DNA of 10,014 bases, from contig PMCE01000169.1 in the NCBI GenBank assembly GCA_003154025.1, positions 263 through 10,276 of the forward strand. Reading direction: 5' to 3'. Origin of the DNA: Syntrophaceae bacterium (GTDB lineage Bacteria > Desulfobacterota > SM23-61). A program made the translations under genes and the position numbers. Of the stretch, positions 1 to 6,859 are shown in pieces; position 1 is the stretch's first letter, and each line of letters starts with the position of its first letter. The notes under the pieces are model-generated. The model was given only the letters and a program-made list of their open reading frames with translations. It was not told the DNA's origin and did not search any database.

Positions 1-424
1 GGCTGAGTATTAGCCAGAGGAAATGGGCGGTGAGCCAAGGGCTGGCGGGGAAAGGGAAGGTCGGGTGCTTCGATCAACTCCTTGGATGGGCGCGTTGACC
101 GACTGCGAGAAAACGGCTCAGGGTTTCTGGCTCCGGGCGTCGGTTCTGGATTCTCAAGCCCATGATCCCGGGAGGCTTCCATGGATCGGATGGGCAGGAA
201 TTTCGGGAAGGCTCAAAAGCGCTTGAAGGGGGGCGATCCCCCTCCTTTAACCGGCCTCTTTCGGCGAGAAACGGCTGGCCATGGGATTTTCCCTGAGTTC
301 CTCTCTGGCGGCCATCTGCGCCTAGACAGGATCCCACGGAACCCAAGGATCAAGGATAGACCATCTTGAAAAGGTTAGTCTCCCGGAATCCCCCCCGGCA
401 GATCCGGGGGTGCCCAGGAGGAAA
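1..424. other. Stretch after pilY1 with no convincing gene
   Basis: I see no supportable coding region here. The short open frames on both strands (67, 62 and 90 codons) overlap one another, lack Shine-Dalgarno sequences at a sensible distance, and give low-complexity Arg/Pro/Gly-rich products typical of chance frames in G+C-rich DNA. Two hairpins can be drawn. One is a run of six G then CGAT then five C at 228-242. The other is the stronger stem at 392-410, listed separately. No promoter, tRNA or riboswitch pattern was recognised. The stretch may be decayed sequence or the leader or trailer of a gene outside the window. Confidence 0.5.
392..410 (-). terminator. G+C-rich hairpin after pilY1, possible terminator
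   Basis: Read on the minus strand, CCCCCGG, a 5-nt loop and CCGGGGG form a perfect 7-bp stem that begins 14 bases beyond the pilY1 stop codon. It is well placed to end the pilus operon. There is no clean T-run directly after the stem; the nearest pyrimidine patch, CCTTTTC, lies about 16 bases further on. It is therefore not a textbook intrinsic terminator. It could be a weak terminator or a structure that protects the mRNA 3' end. Confidence 0.35.
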
Positions 425-3400
425 TCAATAGGGCTGGACTCTTCGGTCTCTCCAGTGAATGATTTGGGAGGAAGGGCCTGACCCAGTTAAAGCATTAGCC
501 ACCGACCCCATATTGGGGTCGGCGCTCGAAAGGGTCTCCGTCGGTGTTCCGGCTCCTCCGCTCACGCTCACGAAGATATCCGGGGTGCTCCCTTTTCCAC
601 TTCCGTCGAGCGGCTTTTGTGAAACGACCGGGGCCGATGGAATTCCCGCCCCCAGGTCTATCTTCCTTTGGCCGGTTTGAGAGAAGACCCCTTTGCCGGG
701 GTCATAAATCTGCCCCATGATGGAAACGGGCATCATGGCGATTCCGTAGATGGCTGCGCGGCCGATGGACCCGCACAGATTTGTCCCCCCGGGAGGGGTG
801 TAACTGGTGAAGAAGACGATCCCCTTGTAAACCGTGGCGTCGGAGAGCACCCCTTCCTGCCCGTTGAGATTGACGAACCAGCCTTTGGCCCCGGGGTCGT
901 TGAATACCCCTGAAGAGGTGATATTCTGGAGGTTGCCCAAGGTGTAGGACCCGCTCGGATTGTCATCCCGGACCGCAAAAAAGCTGTTCTGCGGCCCGGC
1001 GATGTTGGGGTTGGGTTTGTCTCCTTTGTCTCCGGTTCCCCAGAAGACCCAGTAGTAGCCCGAATCTTTAGCTACGGCGGGGGTATTAAAAGTGGGGAGG
1101 TTATTGGTCTGGGAGTTGTACAAGATTGAAGCGGTCCAGTTGTTCAGGCCGCAATCCTTAGGATGTGCCGGGTCATTGGGGCAGAAGGTGAACTTCCAGA
1201 GATTGCCCGCCAGGTCCCCCACGTAGGCCGTGTCGACGAAGCCGTCGCTATCCTTATCCACGATGGCCGGGGTGCCGGGGATGAAGCTCATGGCGCTGTT
1301 ATCCTTTGCCGTATAACTCCACAAAATGGTACCGTTCGTCAGATCCACCACGAAGAATCCCTTTCCCCGGTTGTCATTCTGGGGCGCCCCCATGGTATAG
1401 CCCCCACCGATGAACCCGACCCACCTCTCGTTCCCTCCATCCCTCACTTTTCCCATGACCATCTTGCTCCAGGGTTCGCCCAGGTAGGGAGCCTGGGAAG
1501 AATCGGGATTGAGGCGCCATTGATGATTCGGGGAAGGAAAGATAAACGTCGGATAGCTGGCCGTATCCGTCACATCCAAGGCGTAATATCCGCAGTAATA
1601 CTGGTAGGAATTGGAGGGTTCTGACGGGTTGTAGATAGGAGAGAAACCGTTGTCGCAGGTAGCAGAGTTGCTCCAGAGATAATCGGTGTTATCCCCCGGT
1701 CCCCGGACCCCCCTGCCCAAGCCCGATACGAGGAGGGTCTTCCACTCGGACTCGTTCTTCGCCGTTCCATCTTTGACCGTTGCGGGCAGCCACACATCGG
1801 CCGCGCTGAGGGGCCCGTCGACGAAATACTGGTGTTTCTTATCTTTGGAGGAGGGTGAGAAATTGGAGGGAGGATGAGAAACATGAGCCAGTCCGCCCAG
1901 CTTGGGCAGGAGGTTGGGCGGGATGAAGCTCCATTTTTCGGCTCCCTGTCCCGTCTCAAAGGCGTGAAGCTGGCCGTCATTGGCCCCGGCGATGATGATC
2001 CGGTTTCCGCCGCTCGACGCCCGCTGATGATTCTTCCGGAATTGATCAAACGCCAGGTTCTTGTCCCGGGGATCGTTGAAGAAGAGCGACGGAGAACCAA
2101 TGGTCACCGGGGTGGCATGGAAGATGTCCCCCAGCTTGATGGAGTTATCCGTGTTCGGCAGTTGCACCCCCCCGGAAGGCAGGGTCGATTTTCCGCGGAT
2201 GTACCCCACGATCTGATCTCGTTGCTCGGTCTTGGAGGAATCCAGGCCAAAATAATTGGGGCTGATGGTTTCCTTGAAATCCGTCAGGCTTCCGCCGATG
2301 AGAGTTCGGATCACCCGGCTGTCCGCGGAGGGCCCTGCCAGCCAGTCTCCCGCATCCCAGATCTCATTCCCAATGCTCCCGTCGTCTTGGATCTGGATCT
2401 TTTTCAGGTGCCCCTTCCATAACGGGTCCGAGGCCTTCGGGTCGAAGGAGGCCGTGTACAGGTAGTTTTCGTCCTGGACCCGAGCGGAAGAGACGGAAGG
2501 CAGAGAAAAAGAGTAAATGCTGGCTTGGATGCTGGTGAAGATCTGGTTCAGGGCGTTTTCCAACTGCGCCGCGTTGTCGGCATAGTAGGCATGGCCGGCT
2601 ACATCGGTCCCTCCGGCCACGGCCATGGCATCCAGATTGGCCTTGGCCTCGGTGGTCAGGCCGGCGCCCACGATATAGGTCTGGATGTCGTACGTATAGG
2701 GCGTCCCTCCGAGGGTGACCCCCAGATTTCTCAGCGCCCGTAGTTTGTCCAGGACCGCGGGCATTAAGGCATCCGCATTATTTACTACCCCCGTTTCATT
2801 CACGCTGGGGAGTCCGTCGGTCACATAGACGATGAAACTCTTTTGACAATTTGCGGCGTTATTCTGGATCGGAGAGGCGAAAGCGGTGCCTTCCTGAGCA
2901 TGGTTGCCCTTGAAATAGGAGATGGCCGCCTCCAGAGTTCCGGCCGTGGGGGTCAGGCCTGCATTGATAATGTAGGGGCACCTGTTAAAGTCGCTCTCCG
3001 TACAGGTATCCATATATGCGTCGGGCGATCCCTCATAAGCTGTCAGCTTTGCCAGCAGGGCATCCCGCTGTTGGTTGTCGGTTAGGTTATCATTCACAGG
3101 GACTTGGAGATACCCGCCCCCCGGGGAGGTATTGGCATTGAAAGACCTTCCTACGCTTGCAAAGACGATTCGTTTGCCGAACTCGTTATACCCCAGGGCG
3201 AAGTCCGAGTCCGTGGGAACGTAATTGGTGGGTATCCATAACTGCTGATAACCCTCGGTCTCCGTCCCCGCGGCGGGGATCCTGTCGGAGGTACCCGTCT
3301 TGATCCGGTAGGCATTGTAATAGTCCTGGTAATTGTCGTCCGCAAGGTAGCTAGTGGCCACATCGAAATGGGTCCCATAATCGGTGCCTGAATAGAAGGG

Positions 3401-4015
3401 GAGAGCCTGCTTGTAGTACACGTAATTGCTGAGGTCCGTGGGGTTGGGAACACGGTTCATTTTGGGATAAGCCAGGGAGCAGTATTTATTCCTCGCCGCC
3501 CCTGGGCTGAAGCCGGAAATACTGTCATCGATATAGGTGGCGTCGAAAAGCGGATTGGAGGCGCCGCAGGCGGTCTGGCAGCGACCTTGAGCCACGGTGC
3601 TGCCGGTTTGGCAATACTCCACGCAATCGGGAGAGGGAGTTTCGCAGAAAGATCTCGGGTCAAAGGAGGCAAAATAATACGCATTGGCAATAAACCACTT
3701 ATTCACCGCCGGGGGCAGTCGGTAGGTCATGAGCCCGATGCGCATGGTGTCTGCATAGGGACCGACCAGGTTGTTGAGGACCCGCTTGCCCGCGGCCGCT
3801 TTGCTGTGCGGATCCCACGAGCCCACCCCGTTTCCGGTAAAATCCTCGTCCATGCTGTTGGAGTTGTCCAGGATGATCAGGACGTTGGCCTTTACCGATC
3901 CGCTGAAGAGAGCTTCTTCGCCCGCCCCCGAGGTGGTTTGCCCGCAGGCGGGGGAAAAGGATAAAAAGAGGAAGCAAGCTAAAACGGATAAGAATAACGC
4001 TTGGTGACGATTCAT
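425..4015 (-). CDS. pilY1: PilY1-type type IV pilus tip adhesin/assembly protein
   Basis: This 1196-residue secreted protein promotes pilus assembly and is known in its family as a tip-located adhesin and surface sensor. Residues 1-25 form a signal peptide (MNRHQ, hydrophobic core, SPACG). A von Willebrand A-like domain follows: strand NVLIILD, MIDAS motif DNSNS at residues 50-54, and a later YVTDG at 397-401. A Cys-rich insertion (C124, C131, C135, C146, C150, probably C179) lies within it. The C-terminal half is the PilY1 beta-propeller: GANDGQLHAF (677-686), an EF-hand-like calcium loop with D920, D922, D924 and D928, then YVGDLAGNLWKF. The tail, HWRDRRVQPY, resembles the WR-containing end of other PilY1 proteins. 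The ATG lies 25 bases after the preceding gene, with a purine-rich GAGGGAAGGA just upstream. It is the last gene of the operon. The N-terminal half is the variable part and probably sets ligand specificity. Confidence 0.95.
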   Translation of the reverse strand: MNRHQALFLSVLACFLFLSFSPACGQTTSGAGEEALFSGSVKANVLIILDNSNSMDEDFTGNGVGSWDPHSKAAAGKRVLNNLVGPYADTMRIGLMTYRLPPAVNKWFIANAYYFASFDPRSFCETPSPDCVEYCQTGSTVAQGRCQTACGASNPLFDATYIDDSISGFSPGAARNKYCSLAYPKMNRVPNPTDLSNYVYYKQALPFYSGTDYGTHFDVATSYLADDNYQDYYNAYRIKTGTSDRIPAAGTETEGYQQLWIPTNYVPTDSDFALGYNEFGKRIVFASVGRSFNANTSPGGGYLQVPVNDNLTDNQQRDALLAKLTAYEGSPDAYMDTCTESDFNRCPYIINAGLTPTAGTLEAAISYFKGNHAQEGTAFASPIQNNAANCQKSFIVYVTDGLPSVNETGVVNNADALMPAVLDKLRALRNLGVTLGGTPYTYDIQTYIVGAGLTTEAKANLDAMAVAGGTDVAGHAYYADNAAQLENALNQIFTSIQASIYSFSLPSVSSARVQDENYLYTASFDPKASDPLWKGHLKKIQIQDDGSIGNEIWDAGDWLAGPSADSRVIRTLIGGSLTDFKETISPNYFGLDSSKTEQRDQIVGYIRGKSTLPSGGVQLPNTDNSIKLGDIFHATPVTIGSPSLFFNDPRDKNLAFDQFRKNHQRASSGGNRIIIAGANDGQLHAFETGQGAEKWSFIPPNLLPKLGGLAHVSHPPSNFSPSSKDKKHQYFVDGPLSAADVWLPATVKDGTAKNESEWKTLLVSGLGRGVRGPGDNTDYLWSNSATCDNGFSPIYNPSEPSNSYQYYCGYYALDVTDTASYPTFIFPSPNHQWRLNPDSSQAPYLGEPWSKMVMGKVRDGGNERWVGFIGGGYTMGAPQNDNRGKGFFVVDLTNGTILWSYTAKDNSAMSFIPGTPAIVDKDSDGFVDTAYVGDLAGNLWKFTFCPNDPAHPKDCGLNNWTASILYNSQTNNLPTFNTPAVAKDSGYYWVFWGTGDKGDKPNPNIAGPQNSFFAVRDDNPSGSYTLGNLQNITSSGVFNDPGAKGWFVNLNGQEGVLSDATVYKGIVFFTSYTPPGGTNLCGSIGRAAIYGIAMMPVSIMGQIYDPGKGVFSQTGQRKIDLGAGIPSAPVVSQKPLDGSGKGSTPDIFVSVSGGAGTPTETLSSADPNMGSVANALTGSGPSSQIIHWRDRRVQPY

Positions 4016-4040
4016 ATTCCTTCCCTCGCTTCGGCGGATT

Positions 4041-4409
4041 TTATTGCCGCTGGCGGATGACCACTTCTTTCAATTGCTGGTTCACGAAAATCATCTCGGC
4101 GGTTTTCTTGGGCATCTTCCCCGGGTCGGCCGCTTTGAGATTCCGGGTCAAATCTCTAACCTTTGCCCCATCCAGTTTATACTGGCCGGACTCGGTGTAC
4201 AGAATCCCGCCTTCGATCCTGTTGACCAGCATGGTAACCCGTCGGACCTGGCTGGCCGGAGAGGGGCTTTTTTTGATCTCTTGCTCTTTCTTGCCCCCCT
4301 CTCCTTGTATCGGAGCGGGGACATTCGATCCTCCGGGCATCGCCGCCCCGGCGTCCCAGCAGGCCCCGAAAATGAAGCCCGCGATGAGAATTCCTCTGAT
4401 GAGATGCAT
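4041..4409 (-). CDS. Small secreted protein of unknown function, between pilX and pilY1
   Basis: I do not recognise this 122-residue protein. It begins MHLIRG, followed by a hydrophobic segment and a likely signal peptidase site near DAGAA|MPGG (about residue 23). Cys19 lies inside the hydrophobic segment, but FGAC is a poor lipobox, so a lipoprotein is less likely. A Gly/Lys/Pro-rich linker (about 24-54) leads to a compact domain of alternating strands (VTMLVNRIEGGILYTE, then AEMIFVNQQLKEVVIR). This could be a small beta domain of about 65 residues. The start at 4409 is supported by AAGGAG eight bases upstream; the longer frame to 4475 would lack the signal peptide start and overlap pilX. 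It sits 16 bases after pilX and 25 bases before pilY1, so co-transcription is very likely. An accessory role in PilY1 export, folding or tip-complex assembly is inferred from position only. Confidence 0.8.
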   Translation of the reverse strand: MHLIRGILIAGFIFGACWDAGAAMPGGSNVPAPIQGEGGKKEQEIKKSPSPASQVRRVTMLVNRIEGGILYTESGQYKLDGAKVRDLTRNLKAADPGKMPKKTAEMIFVNQQLKEVVIRQRQ

Positions 4410-4425
4410 CGGTGTGACTCCTTTC

Positions 4426-4896
4426 TTACCGGTAGGCCGTGGTGATCTCCACCGGGCCGAACCCCACGCCCGCATCGACCTGAACCGTACTCTGATAGTT
4501 GGTGTTCTTCCCTGTCACGGTGGACACGAAACGGGTCGACCCCCATTGCTGACCTCCCCCTGAGGAGTAGCCGGCCAGGGGGATCGCCGCCGGCCCCTTG
4601 GTCGGAACCGCGGGCGTCGCGATTTGGAATTTGGAAGCCGTATCATTGACCGAGTCCACGACGACGTCTATGTTGTAATTGGTCGTATCGTTCAGGTTCA
4701 AGGGATTGAACACCTGGACGAGCTTGTGAACTCCCGCCTCGGTGGAGAAAAAGGCTTTCTTCTCCCCCACCATCCGCGAGCTGATCCGTACATCCTGGGT
4801 GGTCACCGTAAAGACCAGCAACCCCATGGCGGTCAAAATCCAGATCGCCAGCAGTGCGGCGATCAGCGCAAATCCGGGTTCTTTTTGCATTCTCAT
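4426..4896 (-). CDS. pilX: PilX-like minor pilin
   Basis: This minor pilin of about 156 residues likely belongs to the tip/priming complex with PilV, PilW and PilY1. The class III leader ends in KEPG and is followed by mature FALIAALLAIWILTAMG, a long hydrophobic helix that anchors in the inner membrane and packs in the pilus core. As expected for PilX-type proteins, position +5 of the mature chain is not Glu (here Ala). The segment KKAFFSTEAGVHKLV after the helix matches the usual PilX 'AF..AEAG' region. The start is uncertain: ATG at 4896 gives leader MRMQKEPG and ATG at 4890 gives MQKEPG, with a GAGGGGGAG stretch serving either one. An in-frame ATG at 4926 would overlap pilW by 11 bases but has poorer ribosome-site spacing. 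The C-terminal domain is Gly/Thr-rich and lacks Cys. Confidence 0.88.
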   Translation of the reverse strand: MRMQKEPGFALIAALLAIWILTAMGLLVFTVTTQDVRISSRMVGEKKAFFSTEAGVHKLVQVFNPLNLNDTTNYNIDVVVDSVNDTASKFQIATPAVPTKGPAAIPLAGYSSGGGQQWGSTRFVSTVTGKNTNYQSTVQVDAGVGFGPVEITTAYR

Positions 4897-4915
4897 CTCC
4901 CCCTCTGTGGATCGC

Positions 4916-5659
4916 TTAGAATACATGGTTCCTCACGAACACGCTGGTGGAATAAATCATCTGCTTGGGTTTCTTGGTGGATGGGTCCACTTCGGCGGTC
5001 TCCACCGCCATGGTGATATCGATCCTGCGGATTTTGGGGATATCGTTGGGGTTTCCTCCGGGGTTGAGTGGCGCGCCCGCGCCTACCGCGTCGAAGTACT
5101 GGAACACGGGGATGCCTCGGAGATCGTTGACCACCCGGACGGTCCTCGGTTGTCCGGGGCTCCCACTGGAGCCGAGGAAAGGCTGGGCTCCGCCGGGTCC
5201 CCGCAGGTTACCGCAGTTGACCGTTTCCCGGGTGATAAACTGTGCGTTTGCACCGGGGAGGTACTCGTACCGCACGATTTCCCCATGGTCATCTCCCGCC
5301 TGTCCGTTCTCCCCGATATCCATCTCCACGGTGACCGCCGTGGGGGTCGCTTCCCGGATTCCCTTGAGGGTTTGATCGCCCGAACCAGTACAGCTCACCT
5401 TGGTGGCGCTCCCCAACGGGGGCAGGTCATGCCACAGGTTCGGCATGTAATTTGGGTTGTAGGAAGCCATGCTCAACTCCAGGCCCATGATCTGCATGGC
5501 CGCCCGCACGTCCTGCTGGGCGGCCACCTTCCGCTCCACCCCGGCGGCAGACTGTTGCCCCGAGGTCATGGCAATGTAGGCCGCGGACATTAATATTAAC
5601 CCCACAAAGATGGCAAACAAGATCTCGACCAGGGTAAACCCCTTCTCCCTTCCCCTCAT
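4916..5659 (-). CDS. pilW: PilW-like minor pilin
   Basis: This minor pilin of 247 residues has a textbook prepilin leader, MRGREKG|FTLVEI. Cleavage by PilD after Gly7 and N-methylation of Phe are expected, and the mature Glu5 is present. A hydrophobic helix (about residues 8-30) and an amphipathic continuation (QQDVRAAMQIMGLELSMASYNP) precede a large beta-rich C-terminal domain with two Cys, in KVSC and TVNC, that could form a disulfide. The size and the R..M...E(L/I)..ASY pattern fit the PilW family. The start at 5659 is chosen because GAGG lies eight bases upstream and the leader has the usual length; the frame extends to a TTG at 5680, which is less likely. The pilV stop codon lies only 10 bases upstream and overlaps the ribosome site (TGAGG), which suggests translational coupling. 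Confidence 0.9.
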   Translation of the reverse strand: MRGREKGFTLVEILFAIFVGLILMSAAYIAMTSGQQSAAGVERKVAAQQDVRAAMQIMGLELSMASYNPNYMPNLWHDLPPLGSATKVSCTGSGDQTLKGIREATPTAVTVEMDIGENGQAGDDHGEIVRYEYLPGANAQFITRETVNCGNLRGPGGAQPFLGSSGSPGQPRTVRVVNDLRGIPVFQYFDAVGAGAPLNPGGNPNDIPKIRRIDITMAVETAEVDPSTKKPKQMIYSTSVFVRNHVF

Positions 5660-5669
5660 CTTTTTAACC

Positions 5670-6095
5670 TCACTGAGCAAAAAACAACTGCCGCCCTACG
5701 ATCAGGCTCTCCGCGATTCCGGCCGTATTCCCCGGCCAGGTCACCTGCACCCGCACTTTATAGCCCCCTGGCCAATTCATCACTTCCGTCGCCACGGTGT
5801 AGGGGATATCCCCCGGCTGCGCCGTCGTCTTTCCGCTCCCGTAGACCGGCTGCCTTACGGTCGGGCTGCCGGGATTCGGAGTGATGGGGTTATTGCCGTT
5901 CATAATCATGATTTCATTCCGCTCCAGCTCGGCCTGGAGAATTCCTGCCGCCCGGCCGAGCATGTCCGAAGTTCCGGATAGCCTCCAGCCCGAAGGTAGC
6001 AGGGTGAGCAGGGACAGGATCCCCACGCTAATCAGTACGACCGAGACCATAACCTCGATCATGGTGATGCCCTTCTCATTGCATGCTGAATTCAA
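5670..6095 (-). CDS. pilV: PilV-like minor pilin with TTG start
   Basis: This short minor pilin (141 residues) has a leader ending NEKG, then mature ITMIEVMVSVVLISVGILSL, with Glu5 conserved but Ile instead of Phe at position 1. Motifs such as EVMVSVVLISVGILSL and a C-terminal YKVRVQVTW strand fit the PilV/T4P modification-type family. There is no ATG in frame before the hydrophobic helix. Two tandem TTG codons (6098 and 6095) are the only sensible starts, and GGGAGGA at 6102-6108 is best spaced for the second. The start lies about 20 bases inside the fimU-like gene, so translation is probably coupled. It would join the tip complex that primes pilus assembly. Confidence 0.88.
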   Translation of the reverse strand: MNSACNEKGITMIEVMVSVVLISVGILSLLTLLPSGWRLSGTSDMLGRAAGILQAELERNEIMIMNGNNPITPNPGSPTVRQPVYGSGKTTAQPGDIPYTVATEVMNWPGGYKVRVQVTWPGNTAGIAESLIVGRQLFFAQ

Positions 6096-6591
6096 CAAAG
6101 GTCCTCCCGGAAATGCTGCTGGTGATGGTAGCCGTAGACCCCCGGCTGTTTCTCAGGACGATTGTTCCGTCCGAGATCGTCCCCCGAGTCTGGAAATCAA
6201 AAACCAATTTGGTATTTCCAGGGTCAAAGGCCACGTCGTTGCCGTAAGCATTCAAATTCTTGACCTGAATATCCTCCCAGTTCCCGCATACGTTATCGGT
6301 GGTGGCGCACCTCTGGAGGGTGTAGCTGTTCGCCCCCACGTCCAGGAGGATGCGATGAATCCGTGTCCCTCCAACGACAGGGTCTCCTGACATGGCTCTC
6401 TGACTCTGGTTGTTGATATCGCCGTTCAGGTCACGCGCGGCGGAACGAAGGTTTCCGTTGATGTAGAATCGTTGTAGCAGGGGATAGGCAATGGACATGA
6501 GAATAGCCATAAGCCCCAGGATGATCATCACTTCGATCAGGGTAAAACCCCTAGATGATATCCCTTCCCTGGGAAATCGACCTTCAATCAT
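6076..6591 (-). CDS. fimU: FimU/FimT-type minor pilin (GspH-like)
   Basis: This is the first gene of the minor-pilin operon (171 residues). The leader MIEGRFPREGISSRG precedes mature FTLIEVMIILGLMAILMSIA, a perfect class III prepilin sequence with Glu5. After the N-terminal helix comes NLRSAARDLNGDINNQSQRAM, the typical FimT/GspH helix that links to a beta domain. Two Cys (in QRCATT and NVCGNW) could form a disulfide. FimU-type pilins connect the PilVWX-PilY1 tip to the major pilin. ATG at 6591 is chosen; a TTG at 6657 extends the frame but lies at or upstream of the predicted transcription start and would give an odd 37-residue leader. There is no clear Shine-Dalgarno before 6591, so initiation may be weak or depend on structure. 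FimT is an alternative name; the position supports FimU. Confidence 0.88.
   Translation of the reverse strand: MIEGRFPREGISSRGFTLIEVMIILGLMAILMSIAYPLLQRFYINGNLRSAARDLNGDINNQSQRAMSGDPVVGGTRIHRILLDVGANSYTLQRCATTDNVCGNWEDIQVKNLNAYGNDVAFDPGNTKLVFDFQTRGTISDGTIVLRNSRGSTATITSSISGRTFVEFSMQ
6102..6108 (-). promoter_or_regulatory. Ribosome binding site that decides the pilV TTG start
   Basis: GGGAGGA on the minus strand is a strong Shine-Dalgarno sequence inside the end of the fimU-like gene. It is six bases from the TTG at 6095 and three from the TTG at 6098, which favours 6095. It is the main reason for accepting a non-ATG start here. Confidence 0.65.
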
Positions 6592-6613
6592 TGACTTTGT
6601 ACCGTTTCCCAAA

Positions 6614-6641
6614 TGCCCCCGGCGGGAAAGGAGGGGGGGCA
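6614..6641 (-). other. Hairpin at the predicted 5' end of the pilus operon mRNA
   Basis: TGCCCCC and GGGGGCA form a perfect 7-bp stem around a 14-nt loop rich in pyrimidines on the transcribed strand. The stem would start at or within a base or two of the transcription start predicted from the sigma-54 promoter. It may stabilise the mRNA or affect translation of the fimU-like gene, which has no evident Shine-Dalgarno. The structure is visible; the role is inferred. Confidence 0.35.
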
Positions 6642-6652
6642 GCCATTTAAAA

Positions 6653-6668
6653 TGCAAAATATGTTCCC
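6653..6668 (-). promoter_or_regulatory. Sigma-54 (RpoN) promoter for the minor-pilin operon
   Basis: On the minus strand GGGAACATATTTTGCA matches the -24/-12 consensus TGGCACG-N4-TTGCW. The invariant GG (6667-6666) and GC (6655-6654) are exactly 10 bases apart, the A and C after GG are partly kept, and TTGCA is complete. Two consensus positions differ (T before GG, and C after it). Transcription would start near 6642, about 50 bases before the ATG at 6591. The gene immediately upstream encodes a sigma-54 activator, which strongly supports the call. I found no comparable site upstream of the kinase gene. Confidence 0.72.
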
Positions 6669-6778
6669 ACGCTTTTTCCCCCCTCGAAAAAGAATGGGAG
6701 CGCTTATCACCCTCCTTAATCTAGCAAAAAAATGGGAATCAATTCAAGCATTATTATCCATCGGCTTCCATTTTTCGG
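6664..6778. repeat. Four related motifs upstream of the sigma-54 promoter, candidate activator sites
   Basis: A motif built from an A-tract plus TGGGAA occurs four times: 6664-6678 (TTCCCACGCTTTTTC), 6686-6700 (GAAAAAGAATGGGAG), 6725-6738 (CAAAAAAATGGGAA) and 6765-6778 (CTTCCATTTTTCGG). The first two form an inverted repeat with 11 of 13 arm bases complementary around a 7-nt spacer. The last two are also in opposite orientations. Their centres lie about 30, 50, 90 and 130 bases upstream of the predicted transcription start, and the outer two are in the range usual for enhancer sites of sigma-54 activators. Binding by the adjacent regulator is inferred; A/T-rich tracts can recur by chance. Confidence 0.4.
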
Positions 6779-6840
6779 ACGCACTCGGGCCTTGGGAAGA
6801 GCTGAGTTTTCCCCGTTTAACTATTAAATCTCTTAATACC

Positions 6841-6859
6841 CTTTTAAAAAATTTAAAAG
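6841..6859. repeat. A/T-rich perfect palindrome at the regulator stop codon
   Basis: CTTTTAAA, a three-base AAA centre, then TTTAAAAG form an 8-bp perfect inverted repeat that overlaps the last codons of the response regulator gene. The stem has almost no G+C and no T-run follows a strong stem, so it is not a convincing intrinsic terminator. Read-through from the regulator gene into the pilus operon cannot be excluded. Confidence 0.3.

Noticed and set aside
1..424. Small genes downstream of pilY1 (67, 62 and 90 codons)
   Set aside because: No ribosome sites, no recognisable motifs, mutually overlapping frames and biased composition.
6592..6645. Cyclic di-GMP (GEMM) riboswitch in the operon leader, known upstream of pilus genes in Geobacter-like bacteria
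   Set aside because: The leader is only about 50 bases and lacks the conserved GEMM core sequences; only a simple hairpin is visible.
6592..6657. Upstream TTG start for the fimU-like gene
   Set aside because: It lies inside the -12 region of the sigma-54 promoter, and the resulting 37-residue leader would be too long for a class III prepilin.
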